In this document: positions 15,468 through 24,900 of the stretch, piece by piece
How the letters are laid out: the number at the start of each line of letters is the position of its first letter
Position numbering within the stretch: the first letter of the stretch is position 1
Assembly: GCA_029960085.1 (NCBI GenBank)
Contig: JASCPG010000014.1
Span: forward strand, 1 to 50,244
DNA: 50,244 nucleotides
Direction of reading: 5' to 3'
DNA from: Microbacteriaceae bacterium PS02067
GTDB lineage: Bacteria > Actinomycetota > Actinomycetes > Actinomycetales > Microbacteriaceae
Translations under genes and position numbers: made by a program
The notes under the pieces: generated by a model
Database searches by the model: none
What the model was told of the DNA's origin: nothing
What the model saw: only the letters and a program-made list of their open reading frames with translations

Positions 15468-16910
15468 ATGACGGACGAGTCCGTCGTCGTCCGCACGGGC
15501 CGGCGGCTGTCGGGCCTGCTCGCCCGCGCCGTGCACGGGATGCGAGAGCTGGCGATGGCCTCCCCCTCCCGCTTCGCGGTTCTCATCTTCAGTTCGCTCA
15601 TCCTGCTGTTCACGGCGCTGTTCTCGCTGCCGGCGGCGGCGGCGGACGGCCGCACCACCCCGTTCGCCGACGCCCTGTTCACCGCGGTGTCGACGATCTG
15701 CGTCACGGGCCTGTCGACCGTCGACATGGCGACGCACTGGTCGCCGTTCGGACACGTGCTCGTCTACATCGGCGTCAACGTGGGCGCCCTCGGCGTGCTG
15801 ACCCTGGCATCCATCCTCGGTCTCGTCATCTCGAAGCGACTGGGCCTGCGCGCGAAACTCCTCGCGGCGGGCGACTCGAACCCGCTGCGGGCCCACGGCG
15901 GCCCGGTCAATGAAGGCCAGACGGTGCGTCTGGGAGAGGTCGGTCAGCTCCTGTCGACAGTCGCCCTGTCGACGCTCGTCATCGAAGCCGTGCTCGCGGT
16001 GCTGCTCTACCCGTCGCTGCTCATCAACGGCGTCGACGCCGTGACGGCGCTCTGGGAGGCGCCGTTCTACGCGGCGATGTCGTTCACGAACACGGGCTTC
16101 ACTCCCAACGCGGGCGGCCTCACCCCGTTCGCGCAGGACTACTTCTTCCTCACGGTGCTGATGGCGGGCGTCTTCCTCGGATCGATCGGGTTCCCGGTCA
16201 TCTTCACGCTGTGGCGCCACCACTTCCACGTGCGCCGCTGGTCGCTCCACACGAAGCTCACCCTCATCACGACGGTGATCCTGTTCTTCGTCGGCGCGGG
16301 GGTCTTCCTCCTGCTCGAATACGACAACCCCGACACGCTCGGAGGCATGGATGCCTGGGACACGACCTTCCAGGCCTTCTTCCTTTCCGCGATGACCCGC
16401 TCGGGCGGATTCTCGATCGTCGACATCGGCCAGCTCAACGGGTCGTCGCTCGTCGTCGGGTCGATGCTCATGTTCGTGGGCGGCGGTTCGGCATCCACCG
16501 CCGGCGGCATCAAGGTGACGACCCTCGCGGTGCTCGCCCTCGCGGTGTTCTCCGAGGCGAAGGGACGCCCGTCCGTGCAGGCGTTCGGCCGCCGCATCCC
16601 GAGCGACGTGCAGCGCGTCGCCCTCTCGGTCGTCGCGTGGGGCGCCACGATCATCGCCCTGTCGACCATCACGATCGGCCAGCTCACGAAAGCGCCGATC
16701 GAACAGGTGCTCTTCGACGTGATCTCCGGCTTCGCGACGGTGGGGCTCTCGACGGGCCTCACGGCGACCCTCCCCGACCCCGCCGTGTACGTCCTCGCGC
16801 TCACGATGTTCATGGGGCGCGTTGGTACAGTGACACTCGCCGCGGCCGTGGCCGCGACATCCCGTTCGCAGCACTATTCGCTGCCCGTGGAAAGGCCCAT
16901 CGTTGGTTGA
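15468..16910 (+). CDS. TrkH/KtrB-type potassium transporter, channel subunit
   Basis: The 480-aa membrane protein has the four M-P-M repeats of the SKT family. Four pore loops each hold the selectivity Gly: TICVTGLST (about residue 80), SFTNTGFTPN (about 208), AMTRSGGFSIV (about 310) and GFATVGLSTGL (about 425). The gate loop GGGSASTAGGIKVTT (about 340-354) is also present. The next gene encodes the RCK regulatory subunit, so together they make a Ktr/Trk K+ uptake system. GAGGAGGCGG precedes the ATG. The length fits KtrB rather than long proteobacterial TrkH. Confidence 0.92.
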   Translation: MTDESVVVRTGRRLSGLLARAVHGMRELAMASPSRFAVLIFSSLILLFTALFSLPAAAADGRTTPFADALFTAVSTICVTGLSTVDMATHWSPFGHVLVYIGVNVGALGVLTLASILGLVISKRLGLRAKLLAAGDSNPLRAHGGPVNEGQTVRLGEVGQLLSTVALSTLVIEAVLAVLLYPSLLINGVDAVTALWEAPFYAAMSFTNTGFTPNAGGLTPFAQDYFFLTVLMAGVFLGSIGFPVIFTLWRHHFHVRRWSLHTKLTLITTVILFFVGAGVFLLLEYDNPDTLGGMDAWDTTFQAFFLSAMTRSGGFSIVDIGQLNGSSLVVGSMLMFVGGGSASTAGGIKVTTLAVLALAVFSEAKGRPSVQAFGRRIPSDVQRVALSVVAWGATIIALSTITIGQLTKAPIEQVLFDVISGFATVGLSTGLTATLPDPAVYVLALTMFMGRVGTVTLAAAVAATSRSQHYSLPVERPIVG

Positions 16911-17574
16911 GCAGCTGCGCAATGACGCTCCCGTCCTCGTCATCGGCCTCGGTCGATTCGGCGCCGCCTGCGCGGGTGAGCTCGACCGACTCGACCGCGA
17001 AGTGCTCGCGATCGACGAGAGCCTCGACCTCGTGCAGAAGTGGTCGGAGCGCGTCACCCACACGGTGCAGGCGGACGCGAAGAACATCGAGGCGCTGAGG
17101 CAGATCGGGGCGCAGGACTTCCAGGTGGCGGTCGTGGCGGTCGGGTCCTCGATCGAGGCATCCGTGCTCATCACCGCGAACCTCGTCGACCTCAAGGTCC
17201 CGCAGATCTGGGCGAAGGCCGTCTCGCAGAGCCACGGAAAGATCCTCGCCCGCGTCGGCGCGAACCACGTGATCTACCCCGAGCGCGAGGCCGGTGAGCG
17301 CGTCGCACACCTCGTGTCGGGCCGCATGCTCGACTTCATCCGCTTCGACGACGACTTCGTGCTGGCGAAGATGTACCCGCCGAAGTTCATCCGCGGCATC
17401 GGCCTCAACGAATCGGGCGTCCGCTCGAAGTACCACGTCACGGTCGTGGGCGTGAAAAGCCCCGGCAAGCCGTTCCGATATGCGGAGGCGGACACCGTCG
17501 TGACGAACCACGACCTCATCATCGTGTCGGGGACGAACTCCGACATCGAGCGGTTCGCGTCGCTCGACCGCTGA
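16903..17574 (+). CDS. TrkA/KtrA-type RCK regulatory subunit
   Basis: The 223-aa protein has one RCK_N Rossmann domain (VLVIGLGRFGAACAGEL, residues 11-27; acidic D at the end of the second strand in LAIDESLDL) and one RCK_C domain (about 140-220). It binds nucleotides and gates the adjacent K+ channel. The start is probably TTG at 16903, overlapping the channel gene by 8 nt, with GGAAAGG upstream. Length corresponds to single-RCK KtrA rather than the tandem enterobacterial TrkA. Confidence 0.92.
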   Translation: MVEQLRNDAPVLVIGLGRFGAACAGELDRLDREVLAIDESLDLVQKWSERVTHTVQADAKNIEALRQIGAQDFQVAVVAVGSSIEASVLITANLVDLKVPQIWAKAVSQSHGKILARVGANHVIYPEREAGERVAHLVSGRMLDFIRFDDDFVLAKMYPPKFIRGIGLNESGVRSKYHVTVVGVKSPGKPFRYAEADTVVTNHDLIIVSGTNSDIERFASLDR

Positions 17575-17602
17575 GCGCGTCTACGGCGCGTCAGGCGCCC
17601 GC

Positions 17603-18436
17603 TCAGGCGCCGGCGGCGAGTTCGCGGGCGCGGGCGAGCGCCGCGTCGGTGGCCTCCGAGAGGATGCCGGAGAGGTTCGCTCCCTGCAGCACGGCGATCG
17701 CGCGCTCGGTCGTGCCCTTCGGGCTCGTCACGCGGCGCCGGAGTTCGGCGGGGTCCTCGCCCGTGGCATCCAGCAGCGCTGCGGCCCCGATGAAGGTCTG
17801 CTCGGCCATGAGCCGGGCATCCGCGTCGCTGAAGCCCTTGCCGCGCGCGGCTTCGGTGAGGTCTTCGATCAAGAGGTAGACGTAGGCGGGGCCCGACCCG
17901 GAGATCGTCGACAGGGCGTCGATCTGATCCTCGGGGACGTCGATCACGACGCCGCACGTCTCGAACAGCGCGCGCACGAGATCCATGTCGGCGGCCGATG
18001 CCGTCGAGCCGCTGGCGATGCCGGTGACGGCCTTGCCGACGACCGCCGGGGTGTTCGGCATCGCCCGGACGATGGCGACATCGCCGCCGACGATCTCCTC
18101 GAACGTCGCGATCGTGACGCCTGCGGCGAGCGACACGACGATCGTGCCGGGGCGGAGGGCCGGGGCGATCTCGCGGAGGAGATCGGGCACCATGACCGGC
18201 TTGACGCCGACCAGCACGATGTCTGCGGCGGCCGCGGCGGCGGTGTTCGCGGTGGCATCCTGCTCGAGCGCAAGGCTCGTGACGCCGGGGAGCGCGGCGA
18301 GATCGGCTGCCTTGGCGACGGTGCGGTTCGTCACCGTCACGGTGGGTGCGAGACCCGAACGGACGAGGCCCTGCAGGATGGCACCGCCCATCGAACCGGC
18401 GCCGAGGATCGCGATCGGAGGAAAGGTCTGGGGCAT
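17603..18436 (-). CDS. proC: Pyrroline-5-carboxylate reductase
   Basis: The 277-aa enzyme reduces 1-pyrroline-5-carboxylate to proline with NAD(P)H in the cytosol. The Rossmann motif is AILGAGSMGGAI (residues 8-19), and the family signature region is SGSGPAYVYLLIEDLTEAA (near residue 165-190). Length and ends are normal. A TAGGAT box (18443-18448) ends 6 nt before the ATG, suggesting a leaderless mRNA. It converges with the RCK gene and is divergent from a hydrolase gene. Confidence 0.95.
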   Translation of the reverse strand: MPQTFPPIAILGAGSMGGAILQGLVRSGLAPTVTVTNRTVAKAADLAALPGVTSLALEQDATANTAAAAAADIVLVGVKPVMVPDLLREIAPALRPGTIVVSLAAGVTIATFEEIVGGDVAIVRAMPNTPAVVGKAVTGIASGSTASAADMDLVRALFETCGVVIDVPEDQIDALSTISGSGPAYVYLLIEDLTEAARGKGFSDADARLMAEQTFIGAAALLDATGEDPAELRRRVTSPKGTTERAIAVLQGANLSGILSEATDAALARARELAAGA

Positions 18437-18474
18437 GGCTCCATCCTACGAGCGGATCCTTACCTGAGACCCAG

Positions 18475-18503
18475 TTCAGGTGGATGGATGTCGGGAGTAG
18501 GAT
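18475..18503 (+). promoter_or_regulatory. Promoter of the alpha/beta hydrolase gene
   Basis: TTCAGG and TAGGAT are separated by 17 nt. The -10 box ends 6 nt before the ATG at 18510, so transcription would start at or next to the start codon. Confidence 0.6.
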
Positions 18504-18509
18504 GCGAGC

Positions 18510-19622
18510 ATGACCCTCCTGGACGGCATCACTTCGCGTCTCATCGACACCGACCGACTGACTGTGAACATCCTCGAGCGGGCCGGCGACGATCCCGCCA
18601 CGGCACCCGAGCACACGGTCGTGCTCGTGCACGGCAACGTCTCGTCGAGCCTGTTCTGGCAGGAGCTCATGCAGGACCTGCCCGGCGATCTCCGAGTCAT
18701 CGCGATCGACCTCCGCGGCTTCGGCGGCACCGAGAGCGCGCCGGTCGACGCGACGCGCGGCGTCCGTGACTTCAGCGACGATGTGCACGCGACCCTCGCG
18801 GCACTCGGGCTCGAGACGGCGCACCTCGTCGGCTGGTCGATGGGCGGCGGCGTCGTCATGCAGTACGCGATCGACCACCCGGTGCTGTCGCTGACCCTGC
18901 AGGCCCCCGTCTCGCCCTACGGCTTCGGCGGCACGCGCCGCGACGGCAGCCGGCTCACCGACGACGATGCGGGCTGCGGCGGCGGCGGGGCGAACCCCGA
19001 CTTCGTGCAGCGTCTCACCGACCGTGACACGACCGACGAGGCGCCGACGTCGCCGCGGAGCGTCTTCCGCTCGGGCTACGTCGCGCCGGGCTATACGAGC
19101 GAGCACGAGGACCTCTGGGTGGAGTCGATGAACACGACCTCCACCGCCGAGGGCAACTACCCGGGCGACGGCGAGGAGAGCGCGAACTGGCCGGGCTTCG
19201 CCGCCGGGAGCACGGGTGTGCTCAACACCATGGCGCCGCGATGGTTCGACACGTCCGGCATCGTCGACATCTCGCCGAAGCCGCCCGTGGTGTGGGTGCA
19301 CGGCACGGCCGACGCGATCGTGTCGGATGCCTCGTTCTTCGACCTCAATCACCTCGGCGCACTCGGGGTCATCCCCGGCTGGCCCGGCGATGAGGTCGCC
19401 CCCGCGCAGCCGATGGTCTCGCAGACGCGCGATGTGCTGGATGCCTACCGCGCCGCCGGCGGCGAGGTCACCGAGGTCTCGCTGGAAGGAGTCGGACACT
19501 CGCCGCATCTCGAGCGCCCCGCCGAGTTCCGCCGAGCCCTCCTCGAAGTGATCGGCTACATCGGTCGACCGGCGTACCCCGCGCCGCCGACCGAGACGAT
19601 CATCCTGAGCTCGTCGGACTGA
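18510..19622 (+). CDS. Alpha/beta hydrolase
   Basis: The 370-aa protein has the alpha/beta hydrolase core: oxyanion region VLVHGNVSSSLFW (about 37-49), nucleophile elbow GWSMGGG with Ser near residue 112, acid candidate in WVHGTADAIVSD, and catalytic His in GVGHSPHLERP (about 330). A large insertion (about residues 140-265) with a Gly/Asp-rich piece lies between the core halves and probably forms a lid. The substrate is not evident. No signal peptide is seen, so it is cytosolic. The start is fixed by the leaderless promoter. Confidence 0.85.
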   Translation: MTLLDGITSRLIDTDRLTVNILERAGDDPATAPEHTVVLVHGNVSSSLFWQELMQDLPGDLRVIAIDLRGFGGTESAPVDATRGVRDFSDDVHATLAALGLETAHLVGWSMGGGVVMQYAIDHPVLSLTLQAPVSPYGFGGTRRDGSRLTDDDAGCGGGGANPDFVQRLTDRDTTDEAPTSPRSVFRSGYVAPGYTSEHEDLWVESMNTTSTAEGNYPGDGEESANWPGFAAGSTGVLNTMAPRWFDTSGIVDISPKPPVVWVHGTADAIVSDASFFDLNHLGALGVIPGWPGDEVAPAQPMVSQTRDVLDAYRAAGGEVTEVSLEGVGHSPHLERPAEFRRALLEVIGYIGRPAYPAPPTETIILSSSD

Positions 19623-19631
19623 GAGGCCCCG

Positions 19632-19658
19632 CCGGGCCCGACCGGCTCGTCGGCCCGG
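19632..19658. terminator. Terminator-like hairpin between convergent genes
   Basis: CCGGGCC(C)GAC pairs with GTCGGCCCGG with one bulged base and a short loop. It lies between the hydrolase and tadA stop codons and could serve both strands. There is no T-run. Confidence 0.5.
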
Positions 19659-19666
19659 GACGCCCC

Positions 19667-20134
19667 TCAGCGCCGGGCGTCGAAGAACGCGCGCAGCAAC
19701 GCCTGCGCCTCGGTTTCGCGCACGCCGCCGACGACCTCGGCGCGCACGGGGAGTCTCCGGTCGCGCAGCACGTCGTAGACGGAGCCCGCCGCGCCCGCCT
19801 TCTCGTCCCACGCGCCGAAGACGACCCGGCCGACGCGGGCCTGCAGGATCGCCCCCGCGCACATGAGGCACGGCTCGAGGGTCACCGTGAGCGTGCATCC
19901 CTCGAGGTTCCACGAGCCGACGGCGTCCGCCGCGGCGCGCAGGGCGACGACCTCGGCGTGCGCGGTGGGATCGTGGCTCTCTTCGCGGGAGTTCCGCCCT
20001 TCGCCGATGATCGCGCCCGCGGCATCCGTCACCACCGCGCCCACCGGGATCTCGCCCACCTTCTCCGCCGCAGCGGCGAGCACCAGCGCGCGTGCCATCG
20101 CGTCGTCGTCGGCCGGCGGAGTCGGAAGAGTCAC
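19667..20134 (-). CDS. tadA: tRNA adenosine(34) deaminase TadA
   Basis: The 155-aa zinc deaminase converts A34 to inosine in tRNA-Arg(ACG). The zinc motifs are intact: HAEVVALR with His/Glu, and PCLMCAGAI with the two Cys ligands. The GTG at 20134 is chosen: residues TLPTPPADDDAMARAL lead into the first helix, and a TACGCT box (20141-20146) ends 6 nt upstream. An ATG further upstream adds an Arg-rich stretch unlike the family. Confidence 0.9.
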   Translation of the reverse strand: MTLPTPPADDDAMARALVLAAAAEKVGEIPVGAVVTDAAGAIIGEGRNSREESHDPTAHAEVVALRAAADAVGSWNLEGCTLTVTLEPCLMCAGAILQARVGRVVFGAWDEKAGAAGSVYDVLRDRRLPVRAEVVGGVRETEAQALLRAFFDARR

Positions 20135-20234
20135 CGCTCCAGCGTAGGGCCGGTCGGCATCGCGGCGATGAGGAGTTCGTCCCATCGCTGCGCGCGAGCG
20201 AGCGATCTATGCTGAACCGCGCAGAAGGAGACAG

Positions 20235-20294
20235 ATGGCTGAACACAGGATCGACACCGATCGGATCGATGTTCCGCTCGCGAGGCGACCATGA
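20235..20294 (+). CDS. Possible 19-aa upstream peptide coupled to the next ORF
   Basis: MAEHRIDTDRIDVPLARRP is encoded with a textbook AAGGAG (20225-20230) 4 nt before the ATG, and its stop overlaps the ATG of the next ORF as ATGA. A TATGCT -10 candidate lies at 20208-20213. Nothing is known about the peptide. It may exist to load ribosomes for the downstream gene, which has no ribosome site of its own. Alternatively the two pieces could be one gene broken by a frameshift. Confidence 0.4.
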   Translation: MAEHRIDTDRIDVPLARRP

Positions 20295-20650
20295 CGGCGC
20301 TTCGCTCGCGCCCGTTCGCCCATCGCCTCGTCATGGTCGCGATGGACCCCGCGTGGACCTCGGTCGGCGTGGCCGCCACGCGGCCGGTGACCTCAGGTGA
20401 GGTCTTTCGGGGGTTCATCCGCATCGGCTGCGGCGACGACGCCCGCTACGGATACGTGGCGGGACGCATTCAGTGGCTGCGCGACGGATCGCCCGTCTCC
20501 GCAGGCATCCTGTTCCAGGTCTCCCCGTCGCTGCGGACCGAACCGACGTCCTACCCCTCTGACGGACGGCGCTTCCGCGAGGTGGGCGAAGCCGCGGTCA
20601 CAGCCGACCCCGGCCTGTTCGCAGAGCTGAGTGCGGGGTACGCACGGTGA
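20291..20650 (+). CDS. Hypothetical protein
   Basis: The 119-aa ORF begins MTALRSRPFAHRLVMVAMDP and has a mixed soluble composition with no signal peptide or membrane helix. I do not recognise a family. Its ATG overlaps the stop of the 19-aa ORF, which carries the only good ribosome site. The following 215 bp before upp contain no clear gene. Confidence 0.45.
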   Translation: MTALRSRPFAHRLVMVAMDPAWTSVGVAATRPVTSGEVFRGFIRIGCGDDARYGYVAGRIQWLRDGSPVSAGILFQVSPSLRTEPTSYPSDGRRFREVGEAAVTADPGLFAELSAGYAR

Positions 20651-20865
20651 TCCGTCGGTGACGGCGATCCCGCGCGGGCCCGCGCAGGCGTCGCCGAGGC
20701 ATCCACCGTCACCGGACCGCCTCTCGACGCCGCACATCGACCAGTTCGCCGACGCACAGCGATCGTCGGATGCCATCGTGCTGTCCGCCGCATGGGGACC
20801 TCGCCCCATTCGACGACTCAACCGGGGGCTGAGGCGGGCCACCTCGACACCCTAGGCTGGATGCC

Positions 20866-21498
20866 ATGCGCGTGCACGTTGCCGATCACCCCCTCATCAC
20901 CCACAAGCTGACCGTGCTGCGCGATGAGCGCACGCCGTCGCCGGTGTTCCGCCAGCTCACCGAGGAGCTCATCACGCTCCTCGCCTACGAGGCGACGCGG
21001 GCCGTGCGGGTCGAGGAGGTCGAGATCCAGACTCCCGTGACGACCACGATCGGAGTGCGCATCAGCGAGCCGCGGCCGCTCGTCGTCCCGATCCTGCGCG
21101 CAGGCCTCGGGATGCTCGAGGGCATGGTGAAGCTCCTGCCGACCGCCGAGGTCGGGTTCCTCGGCATGGCGCGCGACGAGGAGACGCTCCAGCCCTACAC
21201 GTACGCCGAGCGGCTCCCCGACGACCTCAGCGACCGGCAGTGCTTCGTCCTGGACCCCATGCTCGCCACGGGCGGCTCGCTCGGCGCGGCGATCGACTTC
21301 CTGTTCGCGCGGGGCGCGCAGGATGTCACGGCGATCTGCATCCTCGCCGCTCCGGAGGGCCTCGCGAAGATCGAGGAGCTCGTCGGCGACCGTGACGTCA
21401 CCCTCGTGCTCGGCTCGCTCGACGAGCGTCTCAACGACAAGGGGTACATCGTCCCCGGGCTCGGCGACGCGGGCGACCGCCTGTACGGCACGGTCTGA
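20866..21498 (+). CDS. upp: Uracil phosphoribosyltransferase
   Basis: The 210-aa enzyme makes UMP from uracil and PRPP for pyrimidine salvage. The PRPP-binding loop is [20 protein letters not shown] (about residues 126-145), and the C-terminal [16 protein letters not shown] is the uracil-binding signature. A TAGGCT box (20853-20858) ends 7 nt before the ATG, a leaderless layout. A 14-bp tandem duplication spans its stop codon. Confidence 0.96.
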   Translation: MRVHVADHPLITHKLTVLRDERTPSPVFRQLTEELITLLAYEATRAVRVEEVEIQTPVTTTIGVRISEPRPLVVPILRAGLGMLEGMVKLLPTAEVGFLGMARDEETLQPYTYAERLPDDLSDRQCFVLDPMLATGGSLGAAIDFLFARGAQDVTAICILAAPEGLAKIEELVGDRDVTLVLGSLDERLNDKGYIVPGLGDAGDRLYGTV

Positions 21499-21516
21499 CG
21501 CTCACGGTCTGACGCT
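21489..21516. repeat. 14-bp tandem duplication over the upp stop codon
   Basis: CACGGTCTGACGCT is present twice in a row. The first copy contains the upp stop TGA, so the reading frame is not changed. Confidence 0.85.
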
Positions 21517-21571
21517 CGAGCATGCGCGCGCGGTTCAGCCGCGTCGGCGATCCGGCAGAGCCGAGCGTCAG
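21509..21571. terminator. Inverted repeat between convergent upp and DUF3467 genes
   Basis: CTGACGCTCG (21509-21518) and CGAGCGTCAG (21562-21571) are perfect 10-bp arms with a 43-nt interior. The right arm includes the DUF3467 stop codon. It is possibly a bidirectional terminator, weaker than a tight hairpin. Confidence 0.4.
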
Positions 21572-21867
21572 GAGTTCGTGCTGCGCCCCGTCTCCTGCTC
21601 CCAGAACTCGAGCTGCTGGGTCAGCGCCTTGGCGAGCTCGAACACCTGGTGCGGGGGGATCCGCACGCGCTGCACGACCCGCCCCGGCACGACGGTGATG
21701 GGGTTCCCTTCGGCATCCGTCGCCGACTGCGGCGGACGCGCGAGGGATACGAAATCCATCACGAAGACGTCGGGCGTGTGCCAGACGTTCGCGAAGTCGG
21801 CGTAGCTGCCGGGAACCGCCTCGGGCGGCAGGTCGATCTCGAACTGGCGGGGCGCTTCGTCGGCCAT
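21568..21867 (-). CDS. DUF3467 domain-containing protein
   Basis: The 99-aa protein follows the DUF3467 pattern, with YADFANVWHTPDVFVMDF near residues 22-39 and RVRIPPHQVFELAKALTQQL near 67-86. The fold is that of small proteins of unknown function found widely in bacteria. GAGGGATGAC lies directly before the ATG, so this gene uses a ribosome site, and a TAGACT box lies about 40 nt upstream. It is the gene after the nuclease-helicase on the same strand, with a 45-bp gap. Confidence 0.85.
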   Translation of the reverse strand: MADEAPRQFEIDLPPEAVPGSYADFANVWHTPDVFVMDFVSLARPPQSATDAEGNPITVVPGRVVQRVRIPPHQVFELAKALTQQLEFWEQETGRSTNS

Positions 21868-21912
21868 GTCATCCCTCGGCTTCGGTGATGGGCGGATGCC
21901 GCGAGTCTAGGC

Positions 21913-24900
21913 TCACGCCGCACCCACCAGGCGTGCGAACGCGCTCAACCGGGCGACGCCGTCGGGCGTGCGGGGCAGATCGTCGAGGAGCCCCGTGCCG
22001 TACACGACGTACGCCGTGTGCTCCGCGCGCGAGATCGCGACGTTGAGGCGGTTCTGCAGCAACAGGAACTCGAGTCCGCGTGGTGCATCACGCCCCGAGG
22101 ACGCCGCGAGCGAGACGATCGCGACCGCCGCCTCCTGCCCCTGGAACTTGTCGACGGTGCCGACCGGCACGTCGGAGAAGCCGGCTGCAGTGAGCGCCTC
22201 TTCGACGACGACCTGCTGGGCGTTGTAGGGCGTGACGACGATGAGGTCGTCCGCACGCAGCGCCCGCGGCTCGGCGCCCTCCGCCGAGGTCCACGTCCGC
22301 CCTACGAGATCACGGACGATGTCGACGACGGCATCCGCCTCTTCGGGCGATGCGGTGGAGTTCCCCGTGTGCCCGAGCGGGACGGGGACGACGCCGCTCT
22401 CGACCCCCGCGAGGTGGCGGCCGGACGTCGAAGGATGCGCGGCGAGCCGCCCCTCGTAGGACAGCTGCGACACGGGCTCGGCGACCTCGGGACGCATCCG
22501 ACGCGTCTGGGCGAGGAAGTACCCGCGATCCTCGGGGATGACGGACGCGCCGTCCATGACCCAGCCGAGCGCCGACGTGTCCACGGGTTCGGGATGGGTG
22601 CCCTGACTCACCTGCGGCAGCTGCTGCGGATCGCCGAGCAGCATCAGGCGCTCCGCGGCCACCGAGACGGCGATCGTGGACGCGAGCGAGAACTGGCCCG
22701 CCTCGTCGATGACGAGGAGGTCGAGGCTCCCCCGCGGCACCCTCCCGGGGTGGCTGAGGTCCCACGCCGTGCCGCCGATCACGAAGCCCTCCGGATGCTC
22801 CGCCGCGAACCCCGCGTAGCCGTCCTTCGCGATCGGGGTGAACGGCGGCTCCGCCGCGCCGCCGGCCTTGAGCGCCTTCGCGACCTGCGCCTTCGGAACG
22901 CCCGCCGCGACGATCCGCTCGAGCATGTTCTCCACGACCGCATGGGACTGCGCGACCACCCCGACGCGGTAGCCGTGCTCGGCCACGAGCCGCGCGACGA
23001 CATGCGAACCCACATAGGTCTTGCCCGTACCGGGCGGCCCCTGCACGGCGAGATAGCTGTGGTCGAGGTCATGGACGGATCGGACGATGTCATCCACGTC
23101 CGTCCCCGTGCCGCGCACGAGCGCGCCGCCCCGCGTGCGCGGCGCACGGCGGAGCAGGAGGTCGGTCGCCGCGTCGTGCGGGAACGCGTCGGATGCCTCG
23201 GGCGACGCCTCGATCACACGGTCGGCCCAGTGGTCGATCGCGGCCTGCTGGCTACCGGCCTGCGGGGGCGCAGGCGGGGTCAGCGCGATCGGCAGCTCCT
23301 GCCACGTGAACCCCGCGAGGGAGTTCTCCTCGACGATCACGCCGTCTTCGAGCGCGTCGACGACCCGCACCGTACGGGCCGCGTGGATCCAGCGCGGACT
23401 CGTGTCGAGTGGGAACGGCGTCGGCAGTTCGTACAGGACGTACGTCGACGTGTCGGCGGTGAGCTTCGTGCCGGGCGCGAGGTCGCCGCGCAGTTCTACG
23501 ACTCGACGCTGCACGCGGGCGCCCTCGGGGACGTGCCAGTCGGTCAGCACGCGGGAGCGGTCATGGTCGAACACGACGACGTCACGGGTGTCCTCCCAGA
23601 CCGACACGGGTTCGCGCAGACGCAGGAAATGCGTCGCCCAGAACGTCTTCGCCTCGCGCGGGTAGTAGTCGATCGCCGCCGACCCGAGCTTCAGTGCGGC
23701 GACGGCGCGATCGTCGGGCGCCGCCGCGAGGGCGGCGTCGCCGGCGAGCCGGGAGAGCGTCTCCGCCCGGTGCGAGGGCTCATACGGGCGCTCGTTCTGG
23801 TCGATGTCGGCGGACGGCGTGAGGTGCGCCTCGCGCGCACGCTCGACGAGCCAGTCACGCAGCCGTCGCGTCGAGACGCAGTCGTAGCGGTTGTAGTCGG
23901 CCAGATCGTCGAGGACGGCCCGGCCCGCGGCATCCTCCCCCGCGTCGACGAGCGTGCGGGCTTCCACGTACTTCACGATCGAGTCGTCGCCGCGCTGCAC
24001 ATCGCTCGTGCGCACCTCGTCGCCCATGTAGAGGGGCTCGAGCTTCTTGATGGAGTACGACCGCGATCCGACTCGCAGCGCGCGCCGCACGACGGGGTAC
24101 AGATCGACGAAGACCCCCTCGCGCAACAGCTGGTCGACCTCGGCCTCACGCACGCCGTACCGCGCCGCCATCGCCAGCAGGTGGGTCGTCTCGTAGGGCG
24201 CGTAGTGGTAGATGTGCATCCCCGGATGGGCCCTGCGCCGGAGGGCGACCACGTCGAGGAACGCCTCGAACGCCTGCCTCTCCTCGCCGAACGTGTGCGC
24301 CCAGAGCGCGGTGTACTGCTCTGTGTCGTCGACCCAGCCGAAGAGGTAGTCGATGCCCCACTGCGGTGCGCCGCCCGGCGGTGGTGTCTCGGTGTAGAGC
24401 GGATCGCCCTCGAAGTCGAAGAAGATGTCGCCGTGGTCGGGGCGGGGCAGGGCTCCGATGGCCTTCGGGAAGAAGACTTCGTAGGTCGGCACGGCATGCG
24501 GATCCGTCGCCTCGCCGACACCGCCCGCCGGGCTGTCCAGTTGCAGTCGCGCCTGGGTGCGGAGCCCCGTGAACGTGTCCCACGACATCCGCTCGGGGGC
24601 CTCTCGGGCTCCGGCGAGATCATCGATCGTGCGGATGCCCGCGGAGCGGAGGCGATCGCGCTGGACGGGCCGCATGCCCGCGACCAGCAGCAGATCGCGA
24701 TGCGTCACGACTTCGGCGCCGCACGTCGCGCAGCGCCCGCACGCGATGACGCGCAGGTCGCCGCGCTCATCCCCCCACGGGATCGGCGCACCCGTCGCAC
24801 CGGATGCCAGATCTCGGTCGGCGATCAGGGCACGCAACCGTTCGCGGCGCAGGCGGAAGACCGGCATGAGGTCGCGGACGCGGTGCTCGGAGGTCGTCCC

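Noticed and set aside
20661..20855. Possible 64-aa ORF (GTG start) before upp
   Set aside because: No ribosome site or leaderless promoter, Pro/Arg-rich translation and no recognisable pattern.
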